Origin: Gemella haemolysans
Lineage (GTDB): Bacteria; Bacillota; Bacilli; Staphylococcales; Gemellaceae
DNA: 64,000 nucleotides
NCBI RefSeq assembly: GCF_012273215.1
Contig: NZ_CP050965.1
Span: 1 to 64,000 of the forward strand
Reading direction: 5' to 3'
The notes below the pieces were generated by a model. That model made no database searches and was not told the origin of the DNA. It saw only the letters and a list, made by a program, of their open reading frames with translations. Numbering within the stretch: position 1 is the first letter of the stretch; each line of letters starts with the position of its first letter. The position numbers were made by a program, and so were the translations under genes. Below are positions 12,501-16,866 of this stretch, one piece after another.

Positions 12501-12612
12501 CATTCAATTCACATTTAACGACCCTATTCCAACAGATAGAGATATTAGAGATATAAGAGTGAGTGCAGTATCTTATTTAACATCCGAACCATGGCCTACA
12601 CAATTACCATAA
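9571..12612 (+). CDS. Tail fibre/baseplate upper protein (BppU N-terminal domain), 1013 aa
   Basis: The first 115 or so residues look like the BppU N-terminal beta domain that anchors fibres to the baseplate. From about residue 135 to 800 there are many short repeats of the form VTKEEL...YLT.HQ.L, alternating with ERVTALESK-type coiled-coil pieces, giving a long trimeric shaft. The last 200 residues are Gly/Trp/Tyr-rich and beta-like, a likely receptor-binding head. It sits between two holin genes, an unusual place for a fibre. Identical to 50894-53935. Confidence 0.8.
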   Translation: MKKLIKLDFNNTTRERKTEDSYSELYSYDKNNGSFEFEILNDTLTTEKVIALFKFTESNKVWKTTGTVEGNKVHVTFDTTLITQNETVICYLYFDEEQRTSDTFRFKFKVKVSEIHKMSRYEVKERFINNTVIVDRLDVVTKEELKEALKNVGGIATEGLLTEVKAEELYAKKSEAVDNTNFELVKNRLLALELKTDKDTVYDDSEVKERLTTLENKPPVDLSGYATKEELRNVSGGQPLADNLVTKEELENKHYISDISNLATKEELQEVRNSQPTVDTSNLVTRDELTAKNFLTEHQSLDNLVTKQELEEKQYLTAHQDLSEYAKKSELYNDTPLKERVTALESKAIEGGAYDDSDLRNRVVTLESKEDKDTKYDDTEVKHRLTELENKPAVDTSVFVTEEKLNSKGYLTQHQSLENVVTKEELESKGYLTLHQDISNLATKEELANTVTKEELNNKHYVTEEELNNKAYLTSHQDLSNYALKSEIPQPYNDSTLNERVTALESKAIEGGAYDDSDLRNRVVALEGKEDKDTKYDDTDLRNRVTNLENKPPIDTSEFVTKDELTNKGYLTTHQSLDHVVTKDELASKNYISDISNLVTKDELASKNYLTEHQPLTEVNNRLDVLEAKQDKDTVYNDSELRQRVTNLENKSNVDLTNYVTSEQLENKHYLTQHQSLEEYAKKSELYNDTDIKQRLTTLESKPNIDTSNFITNEQLEAKHYLTEHQTLTHLATTSDLEALRNVAVSKSELSKKVDATEYNSFKDSVVTKTELTEKGYLTEHQNLDGYAKKSELETLNQTLSLTNGVLSISGGNSVALPASQYEIHGTGMPNGVVEAEIGTTYIDKNKTNGAFKWIKTTNGGNQGWEVLTGDTGWRTLNSTSKLTVEGRTSTIKIRRVNNLVTYNFGGLQWGWFGIVRRGGAGYVEHKSSGERGTKVLPVDGIPSGFRSEASLVGGTYDDKGRPYGVWYLGGVNDSNYIQFTFNDPIPTDRDIRDIRVSAVSYLTSEPWPTQLP

Positions 12613-12626
12613 AGGAGGACAAAACA

Positions 12627-12872
12627 ATGGAACAATTACAACCTATTTTATTAACACTTATCGTGTTCGGACTTAACCTATTAGGTAAGTTTTTAAAAGA
12701 GTGGAAACCGTTTCCGACAGAACTTATCCCTCAAGTATTAGGAGTACTTGGGGGGCTTATAGGTTGGGCGGTATTTAAAGATACTAACGCAGTACTTTTA
12801 GGACTTGCAAGTGTAGGAACACATCAAGTGGTTAAGCAAAGTAGAAATAATAACAATACGGAGGATAAATAA
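12627..12872 (+). CDS. Phage holin, A118-like family, 81 aa
   Basis: A short protein with two membrane segments (residues about 5-20 and 36-60, the latter LGVLGGLIGWAVF) and an Asn/Lys-rich charged tail, typical of the small holins next to amidase endolysins. The ATG follows AAAGGAGG by eight bases; an upstream in-frame start at 12591 would overlap the fibre gene and lacks a site. It ends one base before the endolysin start. This copy keeps the full frame because its G run at 12740-12745 has six bases; the other copy has five and is frameshifted. Confidence 0.8.
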   Translation: MEQLQPILLTLIVFGLNLLGKFLKEWKPFPTELIPQVLGVLGGLIGWAVFKDTNAVLLGLASVGTHQVVKQSRNNNNTEDK

Positions 12873-12873
12873 C

Positions 12874-13677
12874 ATGACAGAAATTTATAGCGATTATTTT
12901 CAAAACGGAGTATTTTTTACTCCACCTAAAAACGATATACTAGGAATAGTAATACATAATGATGGGGGTTCGCTATCAGCTAGACAATATGACGGATTCT
13001 TAGTCGATAGAGTGAACAATGGAACTCTTGACAGAGGGTTCGCAGCGTACTATGTAGATAGAAACGACGTGTATGTATTCCAACCATCTAACCATCAAGA
13101 GTGGCACACGGCTAACCCTTACGGAAATGGTAATTTTATCGGGTTTGAAGTTTGTCAATCAATGTCAGCAAGTGATAGTGAATTTATAGCTAATGAAGAT
13201 GCTACACTATTACTAGCAGGTCAAGTACTTCAAAGCTATGGCTTACCTATCAACGAAGACACAGTTAAATTACACCACGAATTTAGTGCGACTTCTTGCC
13301 CTCATAGAAGTATGGAATTACACGGAAATGGTGGAGCTTACAACGGAGCAGGAACTGAAGCGTGTAGACAATATTTCATCAATCGAATTAAGCAATTATT
13401 AGCTGGAGACGTAACTGAACCACCAGTTGTAGAGAAAAGCATTTTAGATGAAGACGTAGAACTAGCTAAGCGTGATGAACCTTATTACGAAGCAACAGTA
13501 AGCATTGATTATGTGTTAGAAAGCCAACCAACAGAAGATAGTGAGGATAAAGAATTTGTCCCAGCTGGAACTAGAGTACGTGTGTACGAGAAAAAAGGCG
13601 GTTGGAGTAGAGTAAATTACAAGGATAGCGATCAATGGATTGAAGATAAGTACTTAACAGAAGTTACAGTATTTTAA
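12874..13677 (+). CDS. Endolysin: N-acetylmuramoyl-L-alanine amidase with SH3-like wall-binding domain, 267 aa
   Basis: The N-terminal 175 residues fit the Amidase_2/PGRP fold. Zinc-ligand-type histidines are seen in IVIHND and LHHEFSATSCPHR, with EWHTAN and GFEV between them. These enzymes cut the bond between muramic acid and the stem peptide. After a linker (residues 180-195) the C-terminus carries an SH3-type domain (residues 200-267, with GGWSRVNY and DQWIEDKYL) for wall binding. There is no signal peptide, so export depends on the holin. Same protein as 54196-54999. Confidence 0.9.
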   Translation: MTEIYSDYFQNGVFFTPPKNDILGIVIHNDGGSLSARQYDGFLVDRVNNGTLDRGFAAYYVDRNDVYVFQPSNHQEWHTANPYGNGNFIGFEVCQSMSASDSEFIANEDATLLLAGQVLQSYGLPINEDTVKLHHEFSATSCPHRSMELHGNGGAYNGAGTEACRQYFINRIKQLLAGDVTEPPVVEKSILDEDVELAKRDEPYYEATVSIDYVLESQPTEDSEDKEFVPAGTRVRVYEKKGGWSRVNYKDSDQWIEDKYLTEVTVF

Positions 13678-13684
13678 TGATTTT

Positions 13685-13716
13685 AGCCCTTACTTAAAAG
13701 TAGGGGCTTATTTTTT
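13685..13716 (+). terminator. Terminator after the lysis genes
   Basis: The stem AGCCCTTAC-ttaaaa-GTAGGGGCT (one G-T pair) is followed by TTATTTTTTAT. It ends the late transcript and insulates the promoter of the downstream peptide/HTH cassette. Same element at 55007-55038. Confidence 0.85.
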
Positions 13717-13748
13717 ATGTATTTTTTAAAAAAAGTTTTAAATATCTC

Positions 13749-13777
13749 TTGACTTTATACCTTATATAAGGTATAAT
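13749..13777 (+). promoter_or_regulatory. Promoter with perfect 22-bp palindromic operator
   Basis: TTGACT (13749-13754), a 17-base spacer and TATAAT (13772-13777). The spacer and most of the -10 box are a perfect palindrome at 13755-13776, each half reading TTATACCTTAT from its outer end. A bound dimer would cover the promoter. The HTH gene at 14082 is the obvious candidate regulator, but this is inference. The same promoter lies at 55071-55099. Confidence 0.8.
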
Positions 13778-13801
13778 TAATAATGTAAAGGAGGTGAGGT
13801 A

Positions 13802-13927
13802 GTGAGTAACAGAAGAAATAAAAAAACAGACTCTCACAAAGACAAGATGTTGGTACTAGCAACAGTGTTAGCTATCCTCGAAATAGTAAACACAATTCTT
13901 GAAATCTTTGTAAAAGTCTGTAAATAG
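13802..13927 (+). CDS. Hydrophobic 41-aa peptide, holin-like toxin type
   Basis: The GTG start follows AAAGGAGGTGAGGTA. The product has a basic N-terminus (SNRRNKK, then SHKDK), one hydrophobic segment at residues 16-38 (MLVLATVLAILEIVNTILEI) and ends KVCK. Single-span peptides of this kind in Bacillota prophages are often annotated as holin-like or type I toxins. No antisense RNA is obvious, and the assignment rests on size and layout only. The operator-bearing promoter and adjacent HTH gene suggest controlled expression from the prophage. Same as 55124-55249. Confidence 0.6.
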   Translation: MSNRRNKKTDSHKDKMLVLATVLAILEIVNTILEIFVKVCK

Positions 13928-13931
13928 ACCC

Positions 13932-13968
13932 TTAGGGAACGGAGCTTATAAAAGCTCCTAGTACCTAA
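13932..13968 (+). other. Two-tier hairpin after the 41-aa peptide gene
   Basis: Inner stem GGAGCTT-ataa-AAGCTCC (13941-13958) inside outer stem TTAGG/CCTAA. No T run follows, so it is not a standard terminator. It may stabilise or separate the peptide mRNA from the next gene. Same structure downstream at 55254-55290. Confidence 0.55.
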
Positions 13969-13987
13969 ATGTTATTCACATTATATC

Positions 13988-14070
13988 ATGAAAAAGAAAA
14001 AATACAAACTATGATTATAATATTAGGTATATTTGCCGTGATAATTTCAATTATCTTAAAACTTATTTAG
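13988..14070 (+). pseudogene. 27-aa membrane peptide gene, frameshifted in this copy
   Basis: The A run after the ATG has five bases here and six in the other copy (55310-55393). The copy there encodes a complete 27-residue peptide with one membrane span; here the frame stops after eight codons. Either copy could carry the base-call error. If real, the upstream prophage lacks this peptide. Confidence 0.5.
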
Positions 14071-14081
14071 GAGGTTTTACA

Positions 14082-14558
14082 ATGATAGATCAAGCGATTA
14101 AACAAATAGAAGAATTATTCAACAGTGATTTAACTGATTATAGAATTTCAAAAGATACAGGATTGACACTAAGTGTTATTCAAAATTACCGCAGTGGTAA
14201 GTACGAGTTAGAAAATATGAGTTTTAAAGTAGCAAAAAAATTAATCAGATATGCGGAGGAATTAAAAATGAGAAATTATGATAAAATGATGGTAGTGGTA
14301 AATGAATTAGTATTAGAAGATGGAGCAACAGTGACTTACTGGACTGAGGATAAACCTAATGATTGTACATGTTGCTATTCAGTAGAAGAGCTAAAAGCAC
14401 ATTTAGGAAATATGGAAGAAGATGACTATGAGAAATTAATATTCCAGGTTGATAATGGTGATGATTGTGACAAATCATATCAATTCTACATGAGTGAATA
14501 CAAAGCAGTTTTAGATCGTGACGAAATTACACTATCTTTCTTACACAACACTAGATAA
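14082..14558 (+). CDS. HTH-domain protein with acidic C-terminal domain, 158 aa
   Basis: Residues 1-60 contain a helix-turn-helix (DYRISKDTGLTLSVIQNYRSG, then KVAKKLIRYAEEL). Residues 65-158 form a separate acidic domain with a Cys-Thr-Cys-Cys cluster near residue 105 and many Asp/Glu. AGGAGG lies eight bases upstream of the ATG. It is the last gene of the unit before the ncRNA and attachment site, where phages often keep lysogeny-expressed cargo. It is a candidate regulator of the palindromic promoter at 13749. The C-terminal domain is not recognised. Same as 55405-55881. Confidence 0.75.
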   Translation: MIDQAIKQIEELFNSDLTDYRISKDTGLTLSVIQNYRSGKYELENMSFKVAKKLIRYAEELKMRNYDKMMVVVNELVLEDGATVTYWTEDKPNDCTCCYSVEELKAHLGNMEEDDYEKLIFQVDNGDDCDKSYQFYMSEYKAVLDRDEITLSFLHNTR

Positions 14559-14563
14559 ATTTT

Positions 14564-14590
14564 AAGCCCCAAAATAAGGGGCTTTTTTTA
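14564..14590 (+). terminator. Terminator after the HTH gene
   Basis: Perfect stem AAGCCCC-aaaataa-GGGGCTT followed by TTTTT. Separates the cassette from the downstream ncRNA promoter. Copy at 55887-55913. Confidence 0.9.
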
Positions 14591-14610
14591 AAAAAAATTT
14601 CAGTCAAACT

Positions 14611-14639
14611 TTGATTATCGGAAAATCGTATGTTAAAAT
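14611..14639 (+). promoter_or_regulatory. Promoter of the right-end ncRNA
   Basis: TTGATT, a 17-base spacer, then TAAAAT with TG one base upstream (extended -10). No open reading frame follows before the terminator at 14807. Copy at 55934-55962. Confidence 0.75.
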
Positions 14640-14645
14640 ATAGTC

Positions 14646-14833
14646 AGTTGGTATTACAACCTAAACTTTCTTTTAATACTAAAGTTTTTCAAGACGGGAC
14701 GCTATTTCTCCTTGTAATATTTATTTGGTTAATGCGATGTATCATAGTAACAAAATAGCGTCCGCAGTCGGTTTTCCTTCCATAAAACAAAATAGCAAAC
14801 ATTTTTCAACCTCCTAATGGGGGTTGTTTTTTT
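14646..14833 (+). ncRNA. Structured phage ncRNA, about 190 nt, at the right end
   Basis: The start is estimated seven bases after the -10 box. Visible structure: hairpin GTTG/CAAC (14647-14660); AAACTTT/AAAGTTT (14663-14687); an 11-bp perfect stem GGACGCTATTT/AAATAGCGTCC (14697-14707 with 14753-14763), extended by GAC/GTC; and a terminator CAACCTCC-taat-GGGGGTTG followed by seven T. The 45-nt loop carries CTCCTT, complementary to ribosome sites. A second AAATAGC at 14790-14796 could compete for GCTATTT, allowing two folds. It contains no plausible coding frame with a ribosome site. Not a family I recognise. Copy at 55969-56156. Confidence 0.7.
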
Positions 14834-14884
14834 ATGGGGAAAAAAAGGGGAAAAAGCTTCTGAATACTTGTTTTTTTCTTTTAA

Positions 14885-14991
14885 ACCTCAAATATACACA
14901 GGTGCTTTTTAAAACACCTGAAATATGCTATAATATACTGATAAATATACATTTTATACTTGAAATATATTTTTTTACACCTCAAATTTAG
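14885..14991 (+). repeat. Four direct repeats, probable integrase arm-type sites
   Basis: Four 13-bp repeats of the form AC(C/T)T(C/G)AAAT(A/T)T start at 14885, 14916, 14958 and 14979. The spacings are 31, 42 and 21 bases, close to three, four and two helical turns, so all face the same side of the helix. They lie just inside the attachment core, as arm sites of tyrosine integrases do. Repeated at 56208-56314. Confidence 0.7.
14926..14934 (+). promoter_or_regulatory. Extended -10 promoter pointing out of the phage right end
   Basis: TGCTATAAT with only a weak T-rich -35, placed among the arm repeats after the hairpin CAGGTG/CACCTG (14900-14920). Here it points at the integrase terminator. 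In the other copy (56249-56257) it points at the host HD-domain gene. Confidence 0.55.
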
Positions 14992-15016
14992 AGAAACATC
15001 TATATGAGAGAAATAT
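14992..15016. other. Phage-phage attachment junction (attP-type)
   Basis: The two copies are the same up to 15016 (ending GAGAGAAATAT) and then differ: the integrase end follows here, while chromosomal DNA follows at 56340. This marks the right end of one unit joined to the left end of the next. The left limit of the core cannot be set because attL is not in the window. Confidence 0.75.
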
Positions 15017-15020
15017 TATA

Positions 15021-15071
15021 AAAGACACGTACTGGAATTGATTAAATCAACTCTAGCGTGTGTCTTTTTTT
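15021..15071. terminator. Bidirectional terminator between attachment site and integrase
   Basis: Outer stem AAAGACAC (15021-15028) with GTGTCTTT (15060-15067), and an inner TTGATT/AATCAA palindrome. T runs lie on both sides in the respective directions. It can end integrase mRNA from the right and outward phage transcripts from the left. Confidence 0.75.
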
Positions 15072-15072
15072 G

Positions 15073-16098
15073 TTAGTAGGGAATAAATGGGGAAAGGTTG
15101 TTAAGGTTATTTCTTAAGTTGACTTTCATGTTCTCGGTAACGTGAGTGTAGATTGACAATGTTGTTTTAATATCAGAATGTCCTAATCTTTGAGATATTA
15201 CTTTGATAGGTACATTTTGTTCTATCAACAAAGCCACATGAGTATGTCTGAAAATATGTGTGTGAATATTTAAAATTTTTAAATGATTTAATATAGTTAC
15301 GTAGGTAATTTTAAAAATGAATTTATTTGAAGATATATAATCTAGCAATAATTTAGCTATAAAATCGGATATTTCTATAGTTCTAATACTCGATAAAGTT
15401 TTAGGTGAACCAAGTTCTCCATTTACTAATTTTGTTTTGCTAACAGAAATAGTTTTATTTTTAAAATCAACATCATCTGGAGTAAGTGCTAACACTTCCC
15501 CTATTCTAAGTCCTGTATGCAATTGTAAAATAGCGATACTTCTAACCGTGTTATTTTTTATTTTTTTCAAAATAACTGGTATTTCATCTTTCTCCAAATA
15601 TTTAACTTTTTGCAATTCCAATGCCTTCTCTTCTTTAGTAAACTTGAAATCAAGTTTTACATTGAAATTCGACACATAGTATTTTTTTATAAATTGGAAA
15701 AAGTTATTTAATACCATGCAGGTTAATTTAATAGCGTTAGGGGAATAGTCCTTCCTCATATCCATTAACATTTTATCGTATTTAATTTTAGTAACATCTT
15801 CTAATCTTTCATTATCATCTACTACTTTTATTCTTGTTTCATAGGCTAAATAAGAATTATAAGCTAAAGTTGGCTTTTTAAACTCTAAATATTTTTCTTT
15901 ATAATATCCTAAATTGTGAGCCTCTTGAACTGGATTAAGTATCTTATTGATCCTATCTTGTAATTCCTCAAATGCTTCCTTTTCAGTAGCACGAGTCTTA
16001 TTATTCTTAACGACAGAAACACGCTTGTTTTTACCATCTCTATCCTTGAATGATTGAACAAATCTATATTTGCCATTATGTGTGATTTCTCTGTACAT
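15073..16098 (-). CDS. int: Tyrosine-recombinase phage integrase, 341 aa
   Basis: Catalyses site-specific recombination between attP and the chromosome. The N-terminus (residues 1-55) is an AP2-like arm-binding domain (REITHNGKYRFVQSFKDRDG), followed by a SAM-like core-binding domain (about 65-160) and the catalytic domain. Active-site signatures are HTGLRIGEVLAL (Arg), HIFRHTH (His-x-x-Arg) and LGHSDIKTTLSIYTHV (His and the Tyr nucleophile). An in-frame start 25 codons upstream is rejected: AGAAAGGATGTG precedes the ATG at 16098. It is transcribed away from the immunity region and lies beside the attachment site. Confidence 0.93.
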   Translation of the reverse strand: MYREITHNGKYRFVQSFKDRDGKNKRVSVVKNNKTRATEKEAFEELQDRINKILNPVQEAHNLGYYKEKYLEFKKPTLAYNSYLAYETRIKVVDDNERLEDVTKIKYDKMLMDMRKDYSPNAIKLTCMVLNNFFQFIKKYYVSNFNVKLDFKFTKEEKALELQKVKYLEKDEIPVILKKIKNNTVRSIAILQLHTGLRIGEVLALTPDDVDFKNKTISVSKTKLVNGELGSPKTLSSIRTIEISDFIAKLLLDYISSNKFIFKITYVTILNHLKILNIHTHIFRHTHVALLIEQNVPIKVISQRLGHSDIKTTLSIYTHVTENMKVNLRNNLNNLSPFIPY

Positions 16099-16129
16099 AA
16101 ATACACATCCTTTCTTGTTAAATGTAGAT

Positions 16130-16173
16130 GTGTATGATATACTATTAGTGTAGTTTATGTGTATACCATACAC
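16130..16173. promoter_or_regulatory. Inverted repeats upstream of the integrase, operator candidate
   Basis: A perfect palindrome GTGTAT-acc-ATACAC at 16159-16173 and a degenerate relative GTGTATgATATAC at 16130-16142 lie within 75 bases of the integrase start. They probably control integrase transcription. No strong sigma-A promoter is visible here. Confidence 0.45.
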
Positions 16174-16182
16174 ATTTATTCT

Positions 16183-16238
16183 GAGATATTGCCGTATCTC
16201 ATTTTATCCTTTACTCTTGCCGGAGTAGAGGATTTTTA
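16183..16238 (+). terminator. Tandem hairpins sharing a TTGCCG loop; second has a T run
   Basis: GAGATA-ttgccg-TATCTC (16183-16200) is followed by ATCCTttACTC-ttgccg-GAGTagAGGAT (16206-16233) and TTTTATTTTG. Both loops are TTGCCG. The second looks like a rightward terminator, although no rightward gene precedes it. Confidence 0.5.
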
Positions 16239-16247
16239 TTTTGTTTA

Positions 16248-16269
16248 AACTGGTCGAATTTAACCAGTT
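16248..16269. promoter_or_regulatory. 22-bp imperfect palindrome, operator candidate
   Basis: Arms AACTGGT and ACCAGTT around an AATT centre, 25 bases before the extended -10 box of the rightward RNA at 16309. It shares GTCGAATT with the palindrome at 16696-16717. Confidence 0.45.
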
Positions 16270-16293
16270 AAAATAGTAAATTAGTTTAAAGTA

Positions 16294-16437
16294 TGTTATA
16301 ATAATTTTATAGAGGCTTCGTGTATTATTTACACGATTATTTAAAAGATATGTTAAATATCACCTTTCTAAAATCGATTTTAAAAGGTAAGGAGTTCTAT
16401 CCTTTAGTAGGTGCTTAATTGTGCCTACTTTTTTTGT
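16294..16437 (+). ncRNA. Left-end RNA unit 4 (rightward, about 130 nt) with promoter and terminator
   Basis: The extended -10 TGTTATAAT at 16294-16302 places the RNA start near 16309. Hairpins: CGTGTA/TACACG (about 16319-16335), ACCTTT...AAAGGT around a palindromic AAAATCGATTTT (16361-16388), and the terminator AGTAGGTGC/GTGCCTACT followed by seven T (16406-16436). The only frame inside (22 codons from 16350) lacks a ribosome site. It faces unit 3 tail to tail. Confidence 0.6.
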
Positions 16438-16445
16438 TAATCATA

Positions 16446-16531
16446 TAAATAAAAAAGTACTTTAAGAATTTTCACTCAAAGTACTAAAAAATCTAGATTA
16501 TTTTACCTGCCGGTTCACGCCGACAATACGT
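16446..16531 (-). ncRNA. Left-end RNA unit 3 (leftward, about 80 nt)
   Basis: Starts near 16531 from the promoter at 16538-16566. A 5' hairpin TGTCGG-cgtgaa-CCGGCA is followed by an A/T-rich linker and the terminator AGTACTTT/AAAGTACT with a T run. No credible coding frame. Confidence 0.6.
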
Positions 16532-16537
16532 ATAATA

Positions 16538-16566
16538 ATTATAGCATTTTAAACTTTTAAGTGCAA
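16538..16566 (-). promoter_or_regulatory. Promoter of RNA unit 3
   Basis: On the minus strand: TTGCAC, 17-base spacer, TATAAT, with TG giving an extended -10 (TGCTATAAT). Confidence 0.75.
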
Positions 16567-16579
16567 TATTTTTTATTTA

Positions 16580-16644
16580 AAAGAAAAAGAAGCCTTTATC
16601 CAATGATAAAAGACTTCTTCACGGTGGGCACAGCCCTCTAATCT
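16580..16644 (-). ncRNA. Left-end RNA unit 2 (leftward, about 62 nt)
   Basis: Starts near 16644. A short 5' hairpin GGGC-tgt-GCCC is followed by ACCGTGAAG and a long terminator stem whose minus-strand arms read GAAGtCTTTTATC and GATAAAgGCTTC, with loop ATTG and then TTTTTC. No credible gene product. Confidence 0.6.
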
Positions 16645-16650
16645 AATATC

Positions 16651-16679
16651 ATTATATCATATATTTAATTTTAAGTCTA
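16651..16679 (-). promoter_or_regulatory. Promoter of RNA unit 2
   Basis: On the minus strand: TAGACT, 17-base spacer, TATAAT. The palindrome at 16696-16717 lies 17 bases upstream of its -35 box. Confidence 0.7.
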
Positions 16680-16695
16680 ATTTAATATTATTCTT

Positions 16696-16717
16696 ACCGT
16701 GTCGAATTCGATACGGT
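16696..16717. promoter_or_regulatory. 22-bp near-perfect palindrome between RNA units 1 and 2
   Basis: Outer arms ACCGT/ACGGT around TCGAATTCGA, with one mismatched pair. Placed just upstream of the unit 2 promoter. It resembles the palindrome at 16248-16269 in length and centre, so one regulator may bind both. Confidence 0.5.
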
Positions 16718-16721
16718 TAAA

Positions 16722-16831
16722 AAAGAAAAAAAGGTATCTATGGAAAACCATAAATACCTTAGCAGAGCCGGTTAAAAACCTCTCTGAAAAATGTTACCAG
16801 TAGAGCCTATATTTTCATATACCTCTAAGAT
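16722..16831 (-). ncRNA. Left-end RNA unit 1 (leftward, about 105 nt) beside the PemK-like gene
   Basis: Starts near 16831 from a full-consensus promoter inside the 3' end of the PemK-like gene. It contains a nested hairpin (AGAG.GGTT-ttt-AACC.GCTCT) and ends in the terminator AAGGTATtTATGG/CCATAgATACCTT followed by seven T (16731-16760). The only start near a ribosome site reads ATG AAA ATA TAG, a three-codon frame. The terminator must also end the cI operon mRNA. Confidence 0.65.
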
Positions 16832-16837
16832 ACTTTT

Positions 16838-16866
16838 ATTATATTATAAATGTTATGGTTTGTCAA
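16838..16866 (-). promoter_or_regulatory. Full-consensus promoter of RNA unit 1
   Basis: On the minus strand: TTGACA (16861-16866), exactly 17 bases, TATAAT (16838-16843). The -35 box lies within the last codons of the PemK-like gene. An exact match to sigma-A consensus suggests strong constitutive transcription in the lysogen. Confidence 0.85.

Noticed and set aside
13755-13776. Terminator hairpin
   Set aside because: The palindrome lies between -35 and -10 boxes and has no T run, so an operator is more likely.
14646-14833. tRNA, tmRNA, 6S or SRP RNA
   Set aside because: No cloverleaf, CCA end, tag frame, 6S-type bulge or SRP GGAA-loop domain could be seen.
1-15016. Transposon- or IS-mediated duplication
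   Set aside because: No transposase or terminal inverted repeats; the period equals one phage genome and the joint is the attachment site.
16350-16418. 22-codon frame inside RNA unit 4
   Set aside because: No ribosome site, and it overlaps the hairpins; more likely non-coding.
16446-16831. Classical type III antitoxin repeat array
   Set aside because: The three RNAs are not tandem repeats of a short unit and each has its own promoter and terminator. An RNA-based antitoxin remains only a hypothesis.
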